Source: SAR202 cluster bacterium (GTDB lineage Bacteria; Chloroflexota; Dehalococcoidia; Lucifugimonadales; Lucifugimonadaceae). From it: a stretch of 42,662 bases of DNA. The position numbers and the translations under genes were made by a program. The stretch lies in assembly GCA_016872495.1 (NCBI GenBank), contig VGZT01000017.1:1-42662 (forward strand), in the 5' to 3' direction. Positions 32,254 to 40,307 of the stretch are shown here, piece after piece. The notes below the pieces were generated by a model that was not told where the DNA came from, did not search any database, and saw only the letters and a program-made list of their open reading frames with translations. The number at the start of each line of letters is the position of its first letter. Positions within the stretch are counted from its first letter, which is position 1.

Positions 32254-34449
32254 CTAAGAGTCGGCCCCGGCCAACGCCTCTTCCGGCTCCTCTACCGCTG
32301 CGGACAATTCGGAGCGCTTGCCGGTGTATTCGCATGACAGGCACTGGACCCCGTCTCGCCCGCGCTCTACCAGCAGCTTTCCGCAATTCGGACACGGGTC
32401 CTTGACTGGCTTGCGGGACGTCGTGAACTTGCACTGCGGGTGGCTCTTCCAGTTCGAGCAGCCGTAGAAAGGCCTGGCTGGCCTGCCCTGGCGCGCCCGC
32501 CCTGGCTGTTGCAGGAGATCGCCCCCGCAGCCACTCACCGGGCACTTGGCGCCGGTCGGTATGCGGAGCGGCCTGGTTTGCCGGCACTCGGGGAAGCCAC
32601 TGCACGACAGGAATTTTCCGAACCGCCCCGACTTGATGACCATCGGGCGCTCGCACTTCTCGCAGGTTTCCCCGCTCTTTTCGTCGAGCTCCGATGTTGG
32701 CACTCGTTCGCCCGCCAGCGCCTTCTTGAGATCTTCGAGGAATGGGTCGTGAAACACCTTCAACGCGGGGACCCACTCTGACTCGCCGCGCGCTATCGCA
32801 TCCAGGCTCTCTTCCATGCTGGAAGTGAACCGGATGTCCATGATCTCCGGGAACCACTTCTTCAGGTAATCGCAAACAACCATCCCGAGCTTGGTCGGCT
32901 TGAACTTGCCGCTCTCGCGGACCACGTAGTCGCGTTGTTCGATTGTCTGGACGATCGTTGCAAAAGTGCTAGGTCGGCCGATCCCGTTTTCTTCCAGTGT
33001 TCGTATCAACATGGCTTCCGAGAAGCGCGGGGGCGGCTGCGTGAACTTCTGCTCACCACGTGCGTCGTCGGCGCTGAGCAGCCGGACAGCTTCACCCTGG
33101 CGGAGGGGCACCAGCTCACGAGAATCCTCGTCTGCCGGCTCTTCGTCTTCCCGCGATTCCATGTACACGATCCTGAAGCCCGGGAACTTGAGTACCGACC
33201 CCGTGGCGCGCAGGCCGTAGGTCTTCCCGCTGGGACCGCCACTCGCTTCCAGATCTACCGTCGTCGCGTCGGCCAGCGAGTCCTTCATCTGGCAGGCGAC
33301 CATCCGCTTCCAGATCAGTTCATAGACCTTGAGCTGGTCCTGCGAGAGGTACGGGGCGACGCTTTCCGGAGTGCGCAGTACCGACGTGGGCCGGATGGCT
33401 TCGTGCGCCTCCTGGGCGACCTTGCTCTTGGTCCGGTACAGGCGGGCCTTCTCGTAGTACTCGGCGCCGAACTTGGACTTGATGTAGTCGGCCGCTTCGT
33501 GAACCGCCTGGGCCGAGAGGTTCGTGGAGTCCGTCCTCATGTAGGTGATGAGTCCTACGGGATCGCCGCCGCCCAGCTGCACGCCTTCATAAAGAGCCTG
33601 TGCGATCCGCATCGTCCGTTGCGCGCCGTAGCGGAGCCGGCGAGCCACCTCCTGCTGGAGCGTGCTGGTGATGAACGGGGGCGAGGGCCGCGTCCTGGAC
33701 TCCTTGGTTACCACCGAAGCGACCCGGTAGCGGGAGGCACGCAGATCGGCGAGGATCTCGCTGGCCTGCGCCTCGCCGCCAATCTTGAGCTTGCCTGCGT
33801 GCCCTGTCAGCGACGTTAGAGTTGCCCGGAAGCTGCGATCGTTGCCGGACTCCTTGGACAGGGTCACCGTGACGACCCAGTACTCCTCGGGCTTGAAGGC
33901 CTCGATCTCACGCTCGCGATCGACGATCAGCCTCAATGCCACCGACTGCACGCGGCCGGCCGAAAGGCTCTTCCGGACCTTTTTCCAGAGGACCGGGCTC
34001 AGCTCATAGCCGACGATGCGGTCGAGGATCCGACGCGCCTGCTGGGCGTTGACGAGACGCATGTCGATTTCGCGCGGGTGCCGGAACGCCTCCTTGATGG
34101 CGTTCTGGGTGATCTCGTGGAACACGACACGCCGGAGCGGCGCATTCTGCAAACCGGCGGCCTCAACGATGTGCCACGAGATCGCCTCGCCCTCACGGTC
34201 GGGGTCGGTCGCGAGGTAGACATGGGTCGCCGTCTTGGCAGCGCGCTTGATCTCGCGCAGTACCGTCACGCGGCCGTCGACGTCGACGTAGGTCGGCTCG
34301 AAGTCATTGCCGATATCCACGCCGATGTCACGCTTCGGCAGGTCCCGGACGTGGCCCATCGAAGCCTTCACCTCAAAGTCGTCGCCAAGAAACCGGCCTA
34401 CGGTACGCGCCTTGGCCGGCGATTCGACTATTACGAGTTGTTTTGACAT
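32254..34449 (-). CDS. topA: DNA topoisomerase I
   Basis: A 731-residue type IA topoisomerase that relaxes negative supercoils. The TOPRIM domain (residues 1-125) has IVESPAKA and the acidic DPDREGE. The catalytic Tyr303 is in TYMRTDST. Three C-terminal zinc ribbons are seen: CEKC...CSGFPEC (about 595-625), CPVSGCGG...CSNWKSHPQC and CPNC...CLSC. The ATG at 34449 follows the dprA stop by 2 nt. The final EEPEEALAGADS is an acidic tail. The pairing dprA-topA is conserved in many bacteria. Confidence 0.97.
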   Translation of the reverse strand: MSKQLVIVESPAKARTVGRFLGDDFEVKASMGHVRDLPKRDIGVDIGNDFEPTYVDVDGRVTVLREIKRAAKTATHVYLATDPDREGEAISWHIVEAAGLQNAPLRRVVFHEITQNAIKEAFRHPREIDMRLVNAQQARRILDRIVGYELSPVLWKKVRKSLSAGRVQSVALRLIVDREREIEAFKPEEYWVVTVTLSKESGNDRSFRATLTSLTGHAGKLKIGGEAQASEILADLRASRYRVASVVTKESRTRPSPPFITSTLQQEVARRLRYGAQRTMRIAQALYEGVQLGGGDPVGLITYMRTDSTNLSAQAVHEAADYIKSKFGAEYYEKARLYRTKSKVAQEAHEAIRPTSVLRTPESVAPYLSQDQLKVYELIWKRMVACQMKDSLADATTVDLEASGGPSGKTYGLRATGSVLKFPGFRIVYMESREDEEPADEDSRELVPLRQGEAVRLLSADDARGEQKFTQPPPRFSEAMLIRTLEENGIGRPSTFATIVQTIEQRDYVVRESGKFKPTKLGMVVCDYLKKWFPEIMDIRFTSSMEESLDAIARGESEWVPALKVFHDPFLEDLKKALAGERVPTSELDEKSGETCEKCERPMVIKSGRFGKFLSCSGFPECRQTRPLRIPTGAKCPVSGCGGDLLQQPGRARQGRPARPFYGCSNWKSHPQCKFTTSRKPVKDPCPNCGKLLVERGRDGVQCLSCEYTGKRSELSAAVEEPEEALAGADS

Positions 34450-34451
34450 CT

Positions 34452-35555
34452 CTACCGGTTCGATCCGATCCCTAAACCCCGTACACGAGAATAGTGCAGA
34501 GGGCCGGCCTGGCGGACCAGACCACGCAACTCCATCATCGTTAACGCTGCACTAACGGTAGCACTCGGCAGGCCCGATGTTCGGATCACATCATTGATGT
34601 GAACTGGTTCGTCAGACACGCTCGCGAGCACCGCCTCATCGAGCCCGCCCTCGATCTCGCTGACCGGCAGCCGGAACTGGCTACCGGTGGTCAGCCGAAG
34701 GTCCTCAAGCACGTCGGCGGCGCTGGTTACCGGCCTGGCACCCTGCTGGATCAACCAGTTCGTGCCGGCACTGCGGGACGAAAGAATACTGCCCGGGACC
34801 GCGAACACGTCCCGGTTCTGCTCGAGCGCAAACTTGACCGTGATCAGGGCACCGCTCTTGATGCCGGCCTCGGTCACCAGCGTCCCGCGCGTGAGCCCTG
34901 AGAGGATGCGGTTCCGCCGCACGAAATTGGCGGGTTCGATCCGGTGGCCCAGGGGGAACTCGGTAATCAGCGCGCCGCGGTCGAGGATCGCATCTGCGAG
35001 GGACCGATGTTCCGGCGGGTAAATCGTATCCAGGCCTGACCCGATGACCGCCAGCGTTCGACCGCCGGCATCCAGCGCAGAGCGATGGGCCACGCCGTCG
35101 ATGCCCTTGGCCAGGCCGCTCACGATCGTGAGGCCGGCTCCGACCAGCTCCGTGACCAGCCGCGCGGTGACTTCGCGGCCGTACGGGGTTGCAGAACGCG
35201 TGCCGACCACCGCGAGGCCGTTGTCAGAGGTGAGCCCGTGCGTGCCTCTCAGGTAGAGGACCGGGGGAGGATCGTAGATCTCTTTCAGCAAGACCGGGTA
35301 GCCAGCATCTGGCCTGGCCACCGCAGTCACGCCAGCGCGCTCCATGCGAGCCATCTCGTCGTCAGGATCGATGCTGGAGCGTTCTCGCACGACCTGTGCG
35401 GCCTGTTCTGGACTGAGACCGGCAGCTTCGAGTTCTGAAGCGCGCGCCCCCCACGCTAGCCCGAGGTCGCCGAAGTGGGTCGCGAGGCCCTCGAACTTCC
35501 TGGGCCCGAGGCCGGAGATCCGGTTGAGTGCAACCCAGTACTTAAGCGCGGTCAT
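34452..35555 (-). CDS. dprA: DNA-processing protein DprA
   Basis: A 367-residue Rossmann-like protein that loads RecA onto incoming single-stranded DNA during natural transformation. The core has AVVGTRSATPYG, VSGLAKGIDGVAHRSAL, GSGLDTIYPPEH and FVRRNRILSGLTRG. An N-terminal helical domain (about residues 1-75) and a C-terminal winged helix (about 300-360, VHINDVIRTSGLPSATV) flank it. ATG at 35555 has AGGAGAGGA upstream. The open frame runs 60 codons further, but it passes through the tRNA-Ser gene and is not coding. No other competence gene is in the window. Confidence 0.96.
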   Translation of the reverse strand: MTALKYWVALNRISGLGPRKFEGLATHFGDLGLAWGARASELEAAGLSPEQAAQVVRERSSIDPDDEMARMERAGVTAVARPDAGYPVLLKEIYDPPPVLYLRGTHGLTSDNGLAVVGTRSATPYGREVTARLVTELVGAGLTIVSGLAKGIDGVAHRSALDAGGRTLAVIGSGLDTIYPPEHRSLADAILDRGALITEFPLGHRIEPANFVRRNRILSGLTRGTLVTEAGIKSGALITVKFALEQNRDVFAVPGSILSSRSAGTNWLIQQGARPVTSAADVLEDLRLTTGSQFRLPVSEIEGGLDEAVLASVSDEPVHINDVIRTSGLPSATVSAALTMMELRGLVRQAGPLHYSRVRGLGIGSNR

Positions 35556-35617
35556 TTGTCCTCTCCTGAGAGATGGCCGCGGGACTGGACGGGGGCGGGA
35601 AGGTAAATGGACTGGAG

Positions 35618-35706
35618 CGGAGAGGGCGGGATTCGAACCCGCGGTCCAGGTTACCCTGGACACACGCTTTCCAAGCGTGCCCGTTAAACCACTCTGGCAC
35701 CTCTCC
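35618..35706 (-). tRNA. tRNA-Ser (GGA)
   Basis: Cloverleaf read on the minus strand: acceptor GGAGAGG with CCTCTCC and discriminator G; D-arm around CCAGAGTGGTTTAACGG; anticodon stem CACGC/GCGTG with loop TTGGAAA (anticodon GGA, reads UCC/UCU); a long variable arm TCCAGG-GTAA-CCTGGA typical of Ser; T-arm GCGGGTTCGAATCCCGC. The CCA end is not encoded. It lies 62 nt before dprA. Confidence 0.97.
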
Positions 35707-35767
35707 AGGGGTCGGTCAGCCGTCCCAGAAAGCAAGGCCGGTTGAAGAGGTCAGCTCTGCTGGATGG

Positions 35768-35852
35768 CGGAGAGAGCGGGATTCGAACCCGCGATACGTT
35801 TCCGTATACCGCTTTTCGAGAGCGGCGCCTTCAACCACTCGGCCACCTCTCC
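35768..35852 (-). tRNA. tRNA-Ser (CGA)
   Basis: Minus strand: acceptor GGAGAGG pairs with TCTCTCC (one G-T pair), discriminator G; D-arm GCCGAGTGGTTGAAGGC; anticodon stem CCGCT/AGCGG with loop CTCGAAA (anticodon CGA, reads UCG); long variable arm ATACG-GAAA-CGTAT; T-arm GCGGGTTCGAATCCCGC. CCA is not encoded. It is 61 nt upstream of the other tRNA-Ser, and the two probably share a transcript. Confidence 0.97.
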
Positions 35853-35859
35853 GGTTCGA

Positions 35860-35887
35860 AGTATAGCAAGGCAATCTGGCCTGCCCA
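35860..35887 (-). promoter_or_regulatory. Promoter of the tRNA-Ser genes
   Basis: Minus strand: TGGGCA (35882-35887), 16 bp, then TGC-TATACT with the -10 hexamer at 35860-35865. The expected start point (6-8 nt beyond) falls at or within a base or two of the mature tRNA 5' end at 35852. Confidence 0.6.
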
Positions 35888-35927
35888 TGCGCCGCTGGCA
35901 CGGGCTCTGCCCGAATAGGAAACAAAC

Positions 35928-35957
35928 TTGACACAGGGGGAGGACTGGCTCGATTGT
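35928..35957 (+). promoter_or_regulatory. Possible promoter of glmU
   Basis: A perfect TTGACA (35928-35933) and a weak GATTGT (35952-35957) are 18 bp apart. The glmU ATG at 35968 is only 10 nt beyond the -10 box, and no Shine-Dalgarno lies in the last 15 nt before it, so the transcript would be leaderless or nearly so. Confidence 0.4.
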
Positions 35958-35967
35958 TAGTAGCCTC

Positions 35968-37377
35968 ATGGCTACTCGCAAACGCCTCGCTGACAGCTGG
36001 TGCGGCGTCGTCCTGGCTGCCGGCAAGGGCGTCCGCATGAACTCCGCACGCCCCAAGGTGCTTCACACGGTCAGCGGCGTTCCCATGTTGGCGCACGCCA
36101 CGAATGCCGTCCGGGCCGCCGGCATCACCAAGGTAGTGGTGGTCGTACCTCCCGGCGGGGACTCCGCCCAGGAATTCCAGGCAGCGGCCGGCCCCAAGGC
36201 CCGGCTGGTCGTGCAAACGTCTCAGCTGGGTACTGCGCGCGCGCTTCTTGCTGCCCGCGATGCAGCCGCCCGGCCCGACTCCATACTGCTCTCATACGGC
36301 GACGCTCCGCTGATCACGCCCGAGACGATTTCGGCGGTGACCGCTGCGCACACGAAGCAGCGCTCAACGGTGACGATTCTGACGGCCCGCGTACCGGATC
36401 CAACCGGCTTCGGGCGGATCGTCCGCGACAAAGGTGGAGCGGTCACCGCGATCGTGGAGGAGCGCGACGCCACTGCGGCCGTGCGCGCCATAAATGAGAT
36501 CAATTCCGGGTGCTACGCGTTCGACGCCGAGTGGATCTGGTCGCAGCTACCAGAGATCCCGCGATCGAGCTCAGGCGAGTACTTCCTCACCGACGTCGTG
36601 GCCGCCGCGATTCGCGCGCACCGCAAGGTTGCAACGGTGGAGGCCGCCGACCACAACGAGGTGCTCGGCGTCAACGACCGTGTCCAGCTGGCCGAGGCCG
36701 AGCGCCTCATGCGGGGACGAATCCTGCGCCGGTTGATGCTCGGGGGTGTCTCGGTCTCTGACCCTGCCACGACCTATGTGGACGCGGGTGTAACCGTGGG
36801 CGCCGACACGGTCGTCTGGCCCAACACTCACCTGCGCGGCGCTACCAGGATCGGCATGCGTTGCCAGATCGGGCCAAACGCGATCCTCGATGGCGTTCAA
36901 GTAGGCGATGACTCCACGGTAGTAGCCAGCCACGTCGAATCTTCGAAGATCGGCCAGCGGGTCCACGTCGGGTCCTTCAGCCGCCTCCGGGCCGGGACGT
37001 CGATCGCCGACGATGTATTCATCGGCAACTGCGCAGAAATCAAGAACAGCAGCATCGGGAGCGGTACGCATATCGGCCACTTCAGCTACACCGGGGACGC
37101 GACCCTGGGTGCCCGCGTCAACATCGGGGCGGGGACGGTCACCTGCAACTACGATGGCAAGCGCAAACACCAGACCATCATCGAAGACGACGTGCAGATC
37201 GGTTCAGATACCATGTTGGTAGCCCCGATCAGGATCGGAGCGGGTGCACGCACCGGTGCCGGCGCGGTGGCGACGACGGACGTACCGCCCGGAGCCACGG
37301 TCGTCGGAGTGCCCGCCAGGCCAATTCGGCCGAAGTCCGTCAAACGGCGCATAGAGGTCCCCAGGTCCGGTTCATGA
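35968..37377 (+). CDS. glmU: Bifunctional GlmU (GlcNAc-1-P uridyltransferase / GlcN-1-P acetyltransferase)
   Basis: A 469-residue enzyme making UDP-GlcNAc for peptidoglycan and glycans. The N-terminal pyrophosphorylase has LAAGKGVRM and the UTP-binding KVLHTVSG (residues about 16-40), and YGDAPL. The C-terminal left-handed beta-helix (about 255-450) has hexapeptide repeats and the acetyltransferase signature NSSIGSGTHIGHFSYTGDA and NIGAGTVTCNYDGKRKH, with the catalytic His in GHFSY. ATG at 35968 is the only good start, because an in-frame stop lies upstream, yet it has no ribosome site. It faces away from the tRNA-Ser genes. Confidence 0.97.
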   Translation: MATRKRLADSWCGVVLAAGKGVRMNSARPKVLHTVSGVPMLAHATNAVRAAGITKVVVVVPPGGDSAQEFQAAAGPKARLVVQTSQLGTARALLAARDAAARPDSILLSYGDAPLITPETISAVTAAHTKQRSTVTILTARVPDPTGFGRIVRDKGGAVTAIVEERDATAAVRAINEINSGCYAFDAEWIWSQLPEIPRSSSGEYFLTDVVAAAIRAHRKVATVEAADHNEVLGVNDRVQLAEAERLMRGRILRRLMLGGVSVSDPATTYVDAGVTVGADTVVWPNTHLRGATRIGMRCQIGPNAILDGVQVGDDSTVVASHVESSKIGQRVHVGSFSRLRAGTSIADDVFIGNCAEIKNSSIGSGTHIGHFSYTGDATLGARVNIGAGTVTCNYDGKRKHQTIIEDDVQIGSDTMLVAPIRIGAGARTGAGAVATTDVPPGATVVGVPARPIRPKSVKRRIEVPRSGS

Positions 37378-37441
37378 GTTCCACGGAAGATCCCAGTTAT
37401 AGACCTGTCCTCACCACCCCACGCGTTGCTGGAGACTCGGA

Positions 37442-38671
37442 ATGACCCCGCAGGCGTGGGCGTGGATAGCGGCTGGCATCCTGACCATCGTCCATCTGCT
37501 GGCCGCGGCGCTTAGCGCGGCCCTGCAGCACGAGGCGTCGCAGAGGCCCCGGAACGGAGACGTTCCCAGCCCCTTGAACGGCAACCGGACCGACGCCTCG
37601 GATAGCGCCAGGACGGTAGGTTTCATTTCCGCGCTCGGCCTGGCCTTCGCGGTGGCCTACGGAACTGCCAAGGCAGATGGCGAGTGGTGGCTCGTGCCGG
37701 CCGCCCTTGCAGGCCTGGCCGTGCTTCTGTTCGCCACCCAGCTCAGCATGAACCTCCTGGCCCCCGGAACTCCGCCAATGAGGGCGCTGAAGGGGATCGC
37801 GGCCCCGGCCCTCGCGCTTGCGGGCAAGCTTTCACCGGCAAGGATGAAGAAGCGCTTCTGGATGGTGGAGAGCTCGGCCGTCCAGGTACCGGACCGCGGC
37901 CTGCCGGCGTCGCTCGCCGAGGACCTCGAGAGGCTGGGGCAGGCAGGTGGCGAGGTCAGCGGCGAACTCCGCATGATCAAGGCCGTCCTGAGCATGGACA
38001 CCGCTCGCGTACGAGAGATCATGCGGCCCAGAGTGGACATGGTAGCGGCGCGCGTCGATTCGACCCCCGACCAACTGGTCGAGCTGATCAAGGACCGCGG
38101 CCATTCCAAGATCCCGGTTCATGGAGAAACGATCGACGAGATCGTGGGCATCGTATACGCAAGGGACCTCTTGCGGCTGGCCAACGGCCAGAGCTCGGCC
38201 AGCGTCCGCGATGTCCTGCGACCGGCTATCTTTGTGCCCGAGTCCCAGCGCCTCGAGCAGCTCCTCAGGGAGTTCCAGCGGCACCGGACGCAGATCGCGA
38301 TCGTCGTAGACGAATACGGTGGTGTCTCAGGGCTGGTGACGGTCCAGGACCTCATCGAAGAGATCGTCGGTGAGATCGTCGACGAATTCGATGCCAACGA
38401 GCCCGACTTCGAGCGCGTCAGCGAATCCGAGGCCGTGATGGACGCCAGGATGCCGATCGACTCGTTTAACGAGATGTTCGGTGTATCCGTGGCCAGTGAC
38501 GGCTTTGATACCGTGGGCGGCCTCGTGTATCGCGAGCTCGGGAAGATGCCGGTGGTTGGCGACACGGTCAACGTCCAGAGCATCCGGATCGCGGTCGAGT
38601 CGACGATGGGCAGGCGAATCCGCAGGCTGCGCGTCAAGCGGGTCGAGGAGGCATCGGACACAGCTGTCTGA
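37442..38671 (+). CDS. CNNM/CorC-type membrane protein with CBS pair
   Basis: A 409-residue protein of the HlyC/CorC (CNNM) family. Hydrophobic segments at about 8-29, 60-78, 83-106 and 115-130 form an N-terminal membrane region that is shorter and more diverged than a normal DUF21. Two CBS domains follow (about 190-310; IMRPRVDMVA, HSKIPVHGE, GIVYARDLL, VVDEYGGVSGLVTVQDLIEEIVGEI). The C-terminal CorC_HlyC domain (about 325-400) is FNEMFGVSV...VGGLVYRELGKMP. A role in Mg2+ or other cation handling is inferred from family. ATG at 37442; spaced 64 nt after glmU and probably on its transcript. Confidence 0.9.
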   Translation: MTPQAWAWIAAGILTIVHLLAAALSAALQHEASQRPRNGDVPSPLNGNRTDASDSARTVGFISALGLAFAVAYGTAKADGEWWLVPAALAGLAVLLFATQLSMNLLAPGTPPMRALKGIAAPALALAGKLSPARMKKRFWMVESSAVQVPDRGLPASLAEDLERLGQAGGEVSGELRMIKAVLSMDTARVREIMRPRVDMVAARVDSTPDQLVELIKDRGHSKIPVHGETIDEIVGIVYARDLLRLANGQSSASVRDVLRPAIFVPESQRLEQLLREFQRHRTQIAIVVDEYGGVSGLVTVQDLIEEIVGEIVDEFDANEPDFERVSESEAVMDARMPIDSFNEMFGVSVASDGFDTVGGLVYRELGKMPVVGDTVNVQSIRIAVESTMGRRIRRLRVKRVEEASDTAV

Positions 38672-38882
38672 GTGCCCGGCCGCTGTGCCTGGGCGGCCAG
38701 CCTGCGGTTCCATGATTGCCTGATCTTGCGCTTTCCGGAACGCCCAGAACAGTTGGCCTGGGGGTCGTCCCGAGTGCGTGCCTGCGACGGCGATGCCCGG
38801 CAGGGGACGATCGGCCCGTCCACGCCTGGCGGCAAGAAGGATATCGCTCAAGGGCGGCCACAGGACTCATGCCAGTAAAAAC

Positions 38883-38914
38883 AGTAAGGCCCCCGTGCAA
38901 GCGGGGGCCTTACT
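38883..38914 (-). terminator. Intrinsic terminator of the collagen-like gene
   Basis: A perfect 13-bp stem (38883-38895 with 38902-38914) and 6-nt loop. On the minus strand it is followed by GTTTTTACTGG. It starts 17 nt after the stop of the collagen-like gene. Confidence 0.92.
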
Positions 38915-38931
38915 TCGCGATCGGGAAGCGG

Positions 38932-39540
38932 TTACTTGCTGACCGTTACCAGCACGCCGTAGCCGATGCGGCCCTGGTCGCCCGTGCCCTTGATCGTCAA
39001 CACATCACCTGACCGAATGTTGCTGAGGACGACGTTCGTCAGAAAGAACGCGCCGTTCAAGTTGGCTTCGGCGCTGCGCTGGATTGTCGTTGAGCCAGCG
39101 CCACTCTCGATCGTTAAGGTGACCTTCTCTGCCGGCTTGTAGCCTGCGCCAGCGATGTTGACCGTGATCGGGGTCTTGTTGATGTTGACCAGGCCAGCCT
39201 CGAGGCCGCCGTTGGCGTCATACACGAACAGGACGGATGCCTCGCCAGCCCGACCGGCGGGGCCGCTTGGGCCAACCGCGCCGGCGACGCCAGCCGGGCC
39301 AACCGGTCCCTGCGAACCGGTCAGACCCTGGGGACCTTGAGGACCAGCCGGACCAGGATCTCCGGGTTTACCCTGCATGCCCTGGAATCCATCGGGGCCG
39401 GCGGGGCCGGTGGGGCCCTGAAGACCGGCAGGACCGGCAGGACCGGTGGCGCCTGAACAGGCGACTGCGAACGCGGCGGAGAGCGCCAGTGCCAAGAGGA
39501 CGAAGAGCGAGCGAGCTCTTCCCCGTGCCGAACGTGTCAT
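38932..39540 (-). CDS. Collagen-like repeat lipoprotein
   Basis: A 202-residue predicted surface lipoprotein. The signal peptide is [21 protein letters not shown] with lipobox AVAC near residue 28. After the Cys come about 23 Gly-X-Y triplets, many GPA or GPQ, which should form a collagen triple helix. The last 100 residues form a globular beta-rich domain ([15 protein letters not shown]...[20 protein letters not shown]), similar in style to surface adhesin domains. ATG at 39540 has GGAGG upstream; an in-frame TTG at 39597 would precede the signal with a polar stretch and is less likely. It has its own promoter and terminator. Function unknown; possibly an adhesin or cell-surface stalk. Confidence 0.88.
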   Translation of the reverse strand: MTRSARGRARSLFVLLALALSAAFAVACSGATGPAGPAGLQGPTGPAGPDGFQGMQGKPGDPGPAGPQGPQGLTGSQGPVGPAGVAGAVGPSGPAGRAGEASVLFVYDANGGLEAGLVNINKTPITVNIAGAGYKPAEKVTLTIESGAGSTTIQRSAEANLNGAFFLTNVVLSNIRSGDVLTIKGTGDQGRIGYGVLVTVSK

Positions 39541-39850
39541 CGAGCGCCGTCCTCCGTTCTTACCTTCTTCATTCAGAGGGGTCAAACTGGTTGCCAAGAA
39601 ATGGCCTCATCATCACGCCGAGCGAATGCGCGTTACGGGGTGGAGTGTGGAAACACACAAAGCCAGCAATCTTATTCTCGGATTTTTGCCAATGTCAAGG
39701 TAAAGTGGCTTGTGGCGGAGCGGTTCCGGGCCTATCTACGTTGTATCTGGGGGTGCCCCCGCGTGGCGCCCCGCAACATGTCGAGGATCTTCCCCCGCGT
39801 CGACGGCTCCCGCTACGGGCACCCCGGTCCGAGGACGTGGGTAGCAGGAA
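39541..39850. other. Divergent intergenic region
   Basis: About 310 bases between the collagen-like gene (minus) and the rpsO promoter (plus). It holds the minus-strand promoter at 39669-39698 and a long leader of about 120 nt for the collagen-like gene. The leader includes a short hairpin with arms GTGTG and CACAC around 39645-39660. The part at 39699-39850 has GC-rich self-complementary bits (GGGGGTGCCCCC) but no convincing gene; the ORFs here lack family features. Confidence 0.5.
39669..39698 (-). promoter_or_regulatory. Promoter of the collagen-like gene
   Basis: Minus strand: perfect TTGACA (39693-39698), 18 bp, TAAGAT (39669-39674). The region is AT-rich compared with its surroundings. 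It leaves a 5' leader of roughly 120 nt. Confidence 0.6.
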
Positions 39851-39920
39851 TGGTATACTCGGCCATTGGAAGAACGAGATACCTTCACCTGTGGTGAGGG
39901 CGCGCACGAAGGCGTGCGTG
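39851..39920 (+). promoter_or_regulatory. rpsO promoter and leader hairpin
   Basis: TGG-TATACT (39851-39859) is an extended -10 box. About 40 nt later the leader has an 8-bp stem (39901-39908 with 39913-39920, one G-U pair) with an AAGG loop. It lies about 38 nt before the TTG start of rpsO. Ribosomal protein S15 represses its own mRNA in several bacterial groups through unrelated leader structures. This hairpin is a candidate for such control. Confidence 0.45.
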
Positions 39921-39958
39921 AACCCATTTCCCGTTTCCGCTCGGAGACATCGAAGCAG

Positions 39959-40222
39959 TTGGATCGCGAAACCAAGAGTTCAATCGTCCAGGAAAGTCGC
40001 GTACACGAGACGGATTCCGGCTCGATCGAAGTGCAGGTCAGCCTCCTCACCCGGCGGATCGCCGAGTTGAGCGAGCATTTCAAAGTCCATCGCCACGACC
40101 ATGCCGGTCGGCGCGGCCTGCTCACATTGGTCGGCCAGCGCCGCCGCCTTCTTCAGTACCTCAGCCGCGAGGATGTAGAACGGTATCGCGCGCTCGTGTC
40201 CCGCCTGGGTCTCCGCAAGTAA
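39959..40222 (+). CDS. rpsO: 30S ribosomal protein S15
   Basis: The conserved body [48 protein letters not shown] and [12 protein letters not shown] is standard S15, which binds 16S rRNA in the platform. The TTG at 39959 gives 87 residues, matching the usual 88-89. The frame continues upstream to an ATG at 39866, but that 31-residue extension would run through the leader hairpin and has no family counterpart. A GGAG lies at 39942-39945, rather far from the TTG. It is followed by pnp after a terminator, the classic rpsO-pnp arrangement. Confidence 0.93.
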   Translation: MDRETKSSIVQESRVHETDSGSIEVQVSLLTRRIAELSEHFKVHRHDHAGRRGLLTLVGQRRRLLQYLSREDVERYRALVSRLGLRK

Positions 40223-40224
40223 AC

Positions 40225-40253
40225 ACCGCCCCGGCAGGGGCGGTTCTGTTTTT
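40225..40253 (+). terminator. rpsO-pnp intercistronic terminator
   Basis: ACCGCCCC (40225-40232) pairs with GGGGCGGT (40237-40244) across a GGCA loop, followed by TCTGTTTTTC. It begins 3 nt after the rpsO stop and probably ends most rpsO transcripts, with read-through or a second promoter for pnp. Confidence 0.88.
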
Positions 40254-40307
40254 CTCCTCGGCCGCGCACCGCGTGGCATGAACCCGTTGCAAAGGATGTT
40301 CTACCTA

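Noticed and set aside
31248-35852. Integrative element marked by a tyrosine recombinase and tRNA genes
   Set aside because: The recombinase sits inside a housekeeping operon, 3.4 kb from intact tRNA-Ser genes, with no direct repeat of a tRNA end and no cargo genes.
39541-39668. A riboswitch (such as cyclic-di-GMP) in the leader of the collagen-like gene
   Set aside because: The leader is long enough, but I could not match any known aptamer core; only a short 5-bp hairpin is visible.
39866-39958. N-terminal extension of S15 from ATG 39866
   Set aside because: It would make S15 about 30 residues longer than its family and would translate the leader hairpin; the TTG at 39959 gives the normal length.
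39736-40125. A 129-residue minus-strand ORF over rpsO and its leader
   Set aside because: It overlaps the clear S15 gene and has no known features.
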